Shown piece by piece: positions 50,566-55,291 of a stretch of DNA of 55,291 bases. The position numbers and the translations under genes were made by a program. Under the pieces are notes generated by a model. The model saw only the letters and a list, made by a program, of their open reading frames with translations. It was not told where the DNA came from and did no database searches. The stretch is from Halobacillus faecis (lineage in GTDB: Bacteria > Bacillota > Bacilli > Bacillales > Halobacillaceae), in assembly GCF_007991335.1 (NCBI RefSeq), contig NZ_BJYD01000031.1, forward strand, positions 1 to 55,291. The letters are read 5' to 3'. Position 1 is the stretch's first letter. The number at the start of each line of letters is the position of its first letter.

Positions 50566-51201
50566 TTACTCCTCTTCACGCTCTAAATAATCTTTCAACC
50601 GATCCAGTGAATGATAGATATCTTCCTTGATTTTTGGATTATAGAAAATAGCCGCCGGATGATAGAGAGGAACAACCGTATATTCTTCCTCCGTCTCCCC
50701 ATACCCTCCACCCTCTTCCCTCTGTATACGGGTGCGGATGGCTTCACCAATAACATCACTAATCTTCCCCTTATCACCGGTCAGGCGCTCATAAGCGACT
50801 CCCCCAAGAGCGATAATGACCTCAGGTTTCATTTGTTCAATTTGGTAATCGAGCAGCTTGGCATGAGCATAAATTTCTTTTTGGTTTGGTTTACGGTTGG
50901 CTTTCCGCTTCCCTCCTGACCCCTTCTTGTTCGTATTCACCCATTTGTAGGGACGGCTTCTGACTACACTGGTGATGTACACATCTTGCCTTGATAAACC
51001 GAGATAGTCGAGTTGTTTGTCCAGTTCATCGCCTGCCCTTCCAATAAAGGGCTCACCTTTAACCGCCTCATTTTCACCAGGCGCCTCACCGACGATCATG
51101 ACTCTGCCACGATGGTCGCCTTTCCCTAGAACGAAACCTTCCACATCATAGGGTTCTATCCTTTTTTTCGCTTCGTTCACTAAACGTTCCGGCCAATCCA
51201 T
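50566..51201 (-). CDS. Uracil-DNA glycosylase superfamily protein (no Fe-S cysteines)
   Basis: This 211-residue protein shows the family 4/5 UDG motif GEAPGENEAVKGEPFIGRAG and the second catalytic-site motif PLYHPAAIFYNP. Family 4 enzymes usually hold a [4Fe-4S] cluster with four cysteines, but this protein contains no cysteine at all. It should still remove uracil from DNA if the fold is active; that is inferred. The ATG at 51201 is chosen because GAGGAGGG lies upstream at proper spacing; the 51246 frame adds a Gly-rich stretch read from that ribosome site. Confidence 0.8.
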   Translation of the reverse strand: MDWPERLVNEAKKRIEPYDVEGFVLGKGDHRGRVMIVGEAPGENEAVKGEPFIGRAGDELDKQLDYLGLSRQDVYITSVVRSRPYKWVNTNKKGSGGKRKANRKPNQKEIYAHAKLLDYQIEQMKPEVIIALGGVAYERLTGDKGKISDVIGEAIRTRIQREEGGGYGETEEEYTVVPLYHPAAIFYNPKIKEDIYHSLDRLKDYLEREEE

Positions 51202-51303
51202 CCACTTCCCTCCTCCTCTTCCTTCACTTCCTGAACCCAGTACCAAGAAACTTCAATCCACTGGATCAACCACTCCCCGACTTTTAATGGGAGAGCATGC
51301 TTA

Positions 51304-52290
51304 TCATTTCATCTGAAACGCTATATACGTAGTGACAAAGTAGCTCACAATAATTAAGAATGAAGGAATCAGGTAATTCCATGCGCGAACATTTTTTCGT
51401 GTGATACTATAGATGATTAACAGAATGAACACGATGGACGTCACCCCTGTAATCATGTTTGCAGGGGACGATTGCTGAAGAAGATTCCCTTTGAAATAAA
51501 TAAAATCTGTAATGGCAAGAATCATTAGGTTGAACGCATTACTTCCGAGTAGTGAGCTGATTCCAAGGTTAAAATTCCTAAGTTTGAGTGCCGTCCCTAC
51601 ACTTACAGCATCAGGTAAGGATGTACTTATGGCTACCAAAAAAGCCCCAATGAACGAGGCACCAATGCCTGTAATCACGGATATACGCTCAGCCGTAATG
51701 GTCAACACACTGCCAATAACCATAATAAGAAAAGCATATAAAATGAAGCGCCAAAGCACCTGCTTATAGGAGAAGTCTTTGTATCGTTCATTTTGTCGTT
51801 TCACTTTTCTACCTTGGTACTCTGTCCGATCATTAATAAACTTGGAACCAACAAAGTAGAGAACCACAATGACAATGGACGTATAACTAATGTGGAAGAT
51901 ATGGGTCGGCAGGGTCAAACTAAGACCGGCCATGACAATGAGTGTCATAAAAATCACAAGCCAGCCATATAACTTACTCTCCACAGTGGCATGCGTCAAT
52001 ATTTGATAGCGGCGATAGACAATGTCAAAAATCGCAAGGCCCATGATGTTGAATAAGTTGCTTCCGATCAAATTCCCAACAGCCAAGTCAGGACTGTCGA
52101 TGACGATCGCCGTAACGCTTGAGGTCAATTCAGGCAGCGAGATAGCTATACCAATGATCGCTCCCATGAAAGCGGAAGATGCTCTCGTTTTTTCTTTTAC
52201 CGCATCTCCAAATATCGCAAGTCTTGATGCTATGAAAAAGGTTAAAATTCCTGATATAAAAAACAGAGCAAAAATCATCCAGTCGCTCAT
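51304..52290 (-). CDS. Sodium/calcium exchanger family (CaCA) antiporter
   Basis: This 328-residue membrane protein has both alpha repeats of the CaCA superfamily: GIAISLPELTSSV, then NLIGSNLFNIMG; and VAISTSLPDAVSV, then SLLGSNAFNLMI. About ten helices surround a hydrophilic central loop (KFINDRTEYQGRKVKRQNER). It exchanges Na+ or H+ for Ca2+ or another cation. AAGGAG precedes the ATG, and a sigma-B-type promoter lies 45 bases upstream, linking it to salt/stress response. Confidence 0.9.
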   Translation of the reverse strand: MSDWMIFALFFISGILTFFIASRLAIFGDAVKEKTRASSAFMGAIIGIAISLPELTSSVTAIVIDSPDLAVGNLIGSNLFNIMGLAIFDIVYRRYQILTHATVESKLYGWLVIFMTLIVMAGLSLTLPTHIFHISYTSIVIVVLYFVGSKFINDRTEYQGRKVKRQNERYKDFSYKQVLWRFILYAFLIMVIGSVLTITAERISVITGIGASFIGAFLVAISTSLPDAVSVGTALKLRNFNLGISSLLGSNAFNLMILAITDFIYFKGNLLQQSSPANMITGVTSIVFILLIIYSITRKNVRAWNYLIPSFLIIVSYFVTTYIAFQMK

Positions 52291-52334
52291 AAAAAAACTC
52301 CTTCAACTCAACTTCAGTATGGCATTTTTCAACC

Positions 52335-52360
52335 ATTCCCTTCCCTTCTCACCGGTAAAC
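52335..52360 (-). promoter_or_regulatory. Predicted sigma-B promoter of the CaCA antiporter gene
   Basis: GTTTAC, 14 bases, GGGAAT on the minus strand, five of six matches in each box. Confidence 0.6.
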
Positions 52361-52402
52361 AGTAAATGAATGGAACCCTAGAAAAAAAACTCTTTCTCAT
52401 AC

Positions 52403-52437
52403 AAAAAGCTCAGTGCCTCGACGGCGCTGAGCTTTTG
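52403..52437 (-). terminator. Terminator of the carotenoid operon
   Basis: AAAAGCTCAGTGCC/GGCGCTGAGCTTTT stem (one G-T pair), then TTGTATG on the minus strand. Confidence 0.85.
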
Positions 52438-52439
52438 TT

Positions 52440-53945
52440 TCACTGGTGAACGGGTTCTGTTTCTCTCTCTTTAATCAAGTCGGCAGTCAGCTGTCCCGAC
52501 AATGTTACCATCGGTACACCTCCACCCGGGTGGGTAGAGCCACCGACAAAATAGAGCCCATCATAAATTTGACTCTTGGAAGGAATCTTAAATCCACCAT
52601 TGGACTTGCGGTCAGCCGCTATCCCATAAATCGATCCACCGTTTGGACCATATAAGGCCTCAAGGTCTTCAGGAGTAAAACGATACTCAAACTCAATAGA
52701 ATCGCGCAGCCCTTCCATACCCATACGCTCCAACTTATCCAACACCGTTTCACGATAGGCATCCCAGTCGATTGGCTTACGCTTTTTGTTTTCAAGCGGT
52801 GGAACGTGTGTAAGAACAAAGAGATTGTCCTTTCCTTCAGGCGCTTGTGTTTCATCAGACCTTGCTGAGATTCCGATATAGATGGTCGGGTCATCCGCCG
52901 GCTTACCTTCTTCAAAGATCTGTTTGAATTCTTTTTCCGGATCTTCAGAGAATAGAAAATTATGATGCTTCAAATTCTCGAACTTGCGATCTGTACCAAG
53001 TAACAGCACAAGCCCTGATACGGTAGGATCGAATTTTTTCTCGAGAGCTTTTGTTTCTTTCTTCACTTTGGATGTTTGCGGGGCTAGCTTCCGATATGCT
53101 GGAATGACCTCAAGGTTGGAGACGACTACATCCGCTTCGTGAACCGTTCCTTCTGCCGTTTCTACACCGATGACACGATCACCATCAACAACAAATCGGT
53201 GTACCGGAGTATTCAATTCCACATCGATACGCAGCTCTTCCATAAGACGCCCCATACCCTCGGCAATCTTGTACATGCCGCCTTTAACATAATGAATGCC
53301 AAGCCCGAGCTGAACATAGACGAGCTGGTTTAAAATAGCCGGTGTAGCATATGGATTCGAGCCTACGTACATCACAAAATAGTTGAACAGCTGTTCCAGG
53401 TATTTGTTATCAAAGTGCTTGTGCGTCGCTTTCGCTACCGTATTCATCGGATCCATCTGGAATAGTTCACTCAATTTATGATGTTTCTTCAAATCTTTCA
53501 GGTCTTCAATACTATATTTATAAAAACTCTTCATACAGAGTTCATACATATCCTGACTGTAGGACAAGAAGTCTGTCAGCTTTCGATTCGGCCGTTCGGT
53601 GACCTTAGCCATCTCTTCCAGCATGTTTGGCAGGTCACTCGTTACATCCAGTTGTGTACCATCTTCAAAAAAGGTACGCCATTGAGGTTCAACACGCTCT
53701 ACAGTAATGTAGTCCTCAAGACGACGATGTACACTTTCAAAAAGCTGCTCCAGCACCCAAGGCATCGTCAATATGGATGGTCCAGTATCAAACGTAAACC
53801 CTTTTCCTTCCCTGCGGTTCAGCTTTCCACCTATGTTGCTGTTCTTTTCAATGATTTTCACATCATAACCATCTGCCGACAGTCGAATTGCTGCTGACAT
53901 ACCACCTAAACCTGCTCCCACTACAACCGCTGTTTTCTTTTTCAA
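52440..53945 (-). CDS. crtP: Diapolycopene oxygenase-type carotenoid enzyme (CrtP/CrtNb)
   Basis: This 501-residue FAD enzyme of the phytoene desaturase family has the N-terminal FAD motif VVGAGLGGMSAAIRLSADGY, DTGPSILTMPWVLEQLFE, YVGSNPYATPAIL, NLEVIPAYRKLAP and the C-terminal GGSTHPGGGVPMV. Segments such as HHNFLFSEDPEKEFKQIF and GGSIYGIAADRKSNGGFKIP resemble S. aureus CrtP rather than CrtN. That points to oxidation of the terminal methyl of C30 carotenoids. The TTG at 53945 is chosen from GGAGG eight bases upstream. It follows the ICMT-like gene by 17 bases. Confidence 0.88.
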   Translation of the reverse strand: MKKKTAVVVGAGLGGMSAAIRLSADGYDVKIIEKNSNIGGKLNRREGKGFTFDTGPSILTMPWVLEQLFESVHRRLEDYITVERVEPQWRTFFEDGTQLDVTSDLPNMLEEMAKVTERPNRKLTDFLSYSQDMYELCMKSFYKYSIEDLKDLKKHHKLSELFQMDPMNTVAKATHKHFDNKYLEQLFNYFVMYVGSNPYATPAILNQLVYVQLGLGIHYVKGGMYKIAEGMGRLMEELRIDVELNTPVHRFVVDGDRVIGVETAEGTVHEADVVVSNLEVIPAYRKLAPQTSKVKKETKALEKKFDPTVSGLVLLLGTDRKFENLKHHNFLFSEDPEKEFKQIFEEGKPADDPTIYIGISARSDETQAPEGKDNLFVLTHVPPLENKKRKPIDWDAYRETVLDKLERMGMEGLRDSIEFEYRFTPEDLEALYGPNGGSIYGIAADRKSNGGFKIPSKSQIYDGLYFVGGSTHPGGGVPMVTLSGQLTADLIKERETEPVHQ

Positions 53946-53962
53946 TCCATCCACCTCCAAAA

Positions 53963-54520
53963 TTAATAGACAAAAGGAATCAGCCGGTACCTCGAGCGGC
54001 ACCATTTTTTGTATCGGTCCCCATGCTGCTCCACGAGCATCGCTTCTTCGAGCTTAATTCTATGTAGTAATGCGATTGTCATGAAAATTCCACATATGAG
54101 GGCTGCATACAGGTTACCAAGTCCTGAACAAAACCCAATAATGATGAATAAAAGCCCCGTATAAAGAGGGTGTCTGAGTAAACGATAAGGACCACTACTC
54201 ACGAGGCGGTCTCCTTCTTGAACGGAGACGTTGCGCGTAAATTGATCTTTCAGATGGAGAATCCCCCAATATCTCAGGCCTACTCCAATGGCGTACACCA
54301 CCAATCCTATCCACCAGATTCCTCGATGATGAATAATCCCAATGTTCCATTCCTGCATAAAGAGAGAAAATACGAGCGTCACGACCACGGCCGCGAGGAT
54401 CAGCAGAAAAGAGCGGCGTTCATGAGAACCGCTTTCTCCCGTCCGATCATTTCTGAATATAAAAAACTCTGCCAGCCAAAAGGCCGTCACTACTAAAAAC
54501 AATCCATCAAACAGGGTCAT
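53963..54520 (-). CDS. Isoprenylcysteine carboxyl methyltransferase-like protein
   Basis: This 185-residue membrane protein has about five helices and the ICMT/PEMT C-terminal motif SSGPYRLLRHPLYTG, then EEAMLVEQHGDRYKKW, which binds S-adenosylmethionine. Family members methylate carboxyl groups or phospholipids in the membrane. It is the first gene of an operon with the CrtP-type oxygenase, under a sigma-B-like promoter. Halobacillus pigments are reported as methyl ester apo-lycopenoates. A carotenoid carboxyl methyl transfer is thus a reasonable inference, not shown. GAGAGGA precedes the ATG somewhat far upstream. Confidence 0.8.
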   Translation of the reverse strand: MTLFDGLFLVVTAFWLAEFFIFRNDRTGESGSHERRSFLLILAAVVVTLVFSLFMQEWNIGIIHHRGIWWIGLVVYAIGVGLRYWGILHLKDQFTRNVSVQEGDRLVSSGPYRLLRHPLYTGLLFIIIGFCSGLGNLYAALICGIFMTIALLHRIKLEEAMLVEQHGDRYKKWCRSRYRLIPFVY

Positions 54521-54555
54521 GGAGCACCCATCCTCTCTGGATACTATCTTCCATT

Positions 54556-54581
54556 GTTCCCTTTACAACCTGCGGATAAAC
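54556..54581 (-). promoter_or_regulatory. Predicted sigma-B promoter of the ICMT-crtP operon
   Basis: GTTTAT, 14 bases, GGGAAC on the minus strand, 36 bases before the start codon. S. aureus carotenoid genes are also sigma-B controlled. Confidence 0.6.
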
Positions 54582-54687
54582 CGCAGCTATACACTCATTC
54601 CCAAACATTCCACCCTCTCCTCTTCCTCGCATAATTGTTCCATTTCCATTACAATAGCAACAATAATGAAGAAAGGGGTGAAAGGAG

Positions 54688-54846
54688 TTGGACATATTTT
54701 ATAGTGTTTTTATCATTTCCGCTGTCATCGCCACGTTTTTCGTGATCTTCAAAAAAATTACGAAGGCCACATATTGGACCATGGCGATTGTAGGCGTCTT
54801 ATACATAACCATTCTATTATTGAGTTTTTTCTATGATTTCCCTTAA
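54688..54846 (+). CDS. Small two-helix membrane protein
   Basis: This 52-residue product starts at TTG 54688, with AAAGGGG nine bases upstream (a nearer AAAGGAG abuts the start). It begins MDIFYSVFIISAVIATFFV and contains a second helix (MAIVGVLYITILLLSFF) after a short basic loop, FKKITKATYW. No family recognised. Its stop codon overlaps the stop of the convergent small membrane gene. Confidence 0.55.
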   Translation: MDIFYSVFIISAVIATFFVIFKKITKATYWTMAIVGVLYITILLLSFFYDFP

Positions 54847-55064
54847 AGATTCTTGTTTTGTTTATTGATGGCTTCACGGATATGATAGAGTTCCGCGTAC
54901 ATGGCCGTCGCATAAACACTGATGATACTCAAGAACATAGAAAGGACGAAAACGGATCCATCAAGACCGAATCCCAGAACAGACGAAAATCCGATGATGG
55001 CCCCAATAATGACACCGATCCCTGTTAGAAAGATTATTTTTTGTAATGTTACTGAATAAAACAT
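54843..55064 (-). CDS. Small membrane protein
   Basis: This 73-residue protein has two hydrophobic helices (IIFLTGIGVIIGAIIGFSSV, and VFVLSMFLSIISVYATAMYA) and a charged C-terminus, EAINKQNKNL. Not recognised. The ATG at 55064 has GAGGTGATACG directly upstream and is preferred over the longer frame to 55124. Convergent with, and overlapping by four bases, the 52-residue membrane protein gene. Confidence 0.65.
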   Translation of the reverse strand: MFYSVTLQKIIFLTGIGVIIGAIIGFSSVLGFGLDGSVFVLSMFLSIISVYATAMYAELYHIREAINKQNKNL

Positions 55065-55212
55065 CGTATCACCTCTTCCAAATGATCTATCTGTTACTAT
55101 ACCCATCAGAGGCCCCGGATACACGTCACCCCTCTCCTATTCTTTGTTACTAATATTCTTCTTTCTCATACGAAACCCTTTGTGTCCATACAACAAATCC
55201 ATTTGCTTCCCA

Positions 55213-55244
55213 TAAAAAATCCGACTGCTTCAAAAGGCAGCCGG
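55213..55244 (-). terminator. Minus-strand terminator of a transcript entering from the right
   Basis: TCCGGCTGCC/GGCAGTCGGA-type stem; on the minus strand ATTTTTTATGGG follows. No minus-strand gene between here and the window end needs it, so the gene is outside. Confidence 0.65.
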
Positions 55245-55291
55245 ACACTTCAGCATTTTATTCCCTCCCCTTTCACAAACGCTCCCTATTC

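Noticed and set aside
55230-55262. Eight-codon minus-strand ORF after a GGGGAGGG site near the right edge, as a leader peptide
   Set aside because: Too short to judge. It overlaps a terminator and the downstream gene is not in the window.

Overview
The window looks like chromosome of a moderately halophilic, pigmented, aerobic Bacillaceae bacterium, most likely Halobacillus or a close relative. The grounds are low-to-mid GC content, strong AGGAGG ribosome binding sites, frequent TTG/GTG starts, Bacillus-type regulatory sites (sigma-B, CcpA, TnrA/GlnR, LytTR, CzrA-like), two BCCT osmolyte transporters, a bacterial nitric oxide synthase and a C30 carotenoid oxygenase. The genus is inferred from content, not from a marker gene. 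There are no rRNA or tRNA genes, prophage, IS transposase or CRISPR array. Small-molecule transport, redox enzymes and stress genes dominate.

Layout. 0-5.4 kb: a luciferase-like flavin oxidoreductase, a BMP-family lipoprotein paired with a chemotaxis receptor, a methyltransferase and a DUF2164 protein. 5.5-10 kb: a tightly overlapping five-gene operon coding a YnjBCD-like ABC transporter plus a VTT/TVP38 membrane protein. 10-16.8 kb: a stand-alone SelD-N-type flavoprotein, thioredoxin, a DUF368 (PopT) lipid transporter, two BCCT carriers and a nucleotidyltransferase. 16.8-18 kb: an AimR-family TPR-like receptor followed by a previously unlisted 43-residue exported-peptide gene. 18-25 kb: small housekeeping and stress genes. 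25-29.4 kb: cstA with a LytS/LytTR two-component system. 29.8-36.9 kb: nitrilase, NOS with a CoA-disulfide-reductase-like protein, an MtnE-like aminotransferase, aldehyde dehydrogenase and an ElaA acetyltransferase. 37-41.9 kb: DUF2254, a zinc-type CDF exporter, a general stress protein 26 homologue, a DUF915 hydrolase and a methyltransferase. 42-47.7 kb: class I ribonucleotide reductase behind a cobalamin riboswitch, then glnK-amtB behind a TnrA/GlnR box. 47.8-55.1 kb: a holin-like type I toxin, a membrane protein, an ECF sigma/putative anti-sigma pair, a cysteine-free uracil-DNA glycosylase homologue, a CaCA antiporter, an ICMT-like methyltransferase with CrtP-type carotenoid oxygenase, and two tail-to-tail small membrane proteins.

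How the genes fit together. Near-consensus sigma-B promoters precede both BCCT genes, the Ohr gene, aldehyde dehydrogenase, the GS26 homologue, the CaCA antiporter and the carotenoid operon. Much of the window may therefore answer one general-stress (salt/oxidative) programme. cstA carries paired 21-bp-spaced repeats suited to a LytTR activator and two CcpA cre sites, so it looks like a pyruvate-type uptake system.

Points most worth following: the AimR-like receptor/peptide pair; the 142-bp mobile-looking repeats with perfect 21-bp inverted ends (six copies, and flank of a possible seventh); the conserved ABC transporter-VTT linkage; the methyltransferase beside the carotenoid oxygenase; and a 21-bp iteron array downstream of cstA. 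All assignments come from reading sequence and recalled family features; no database search was run.
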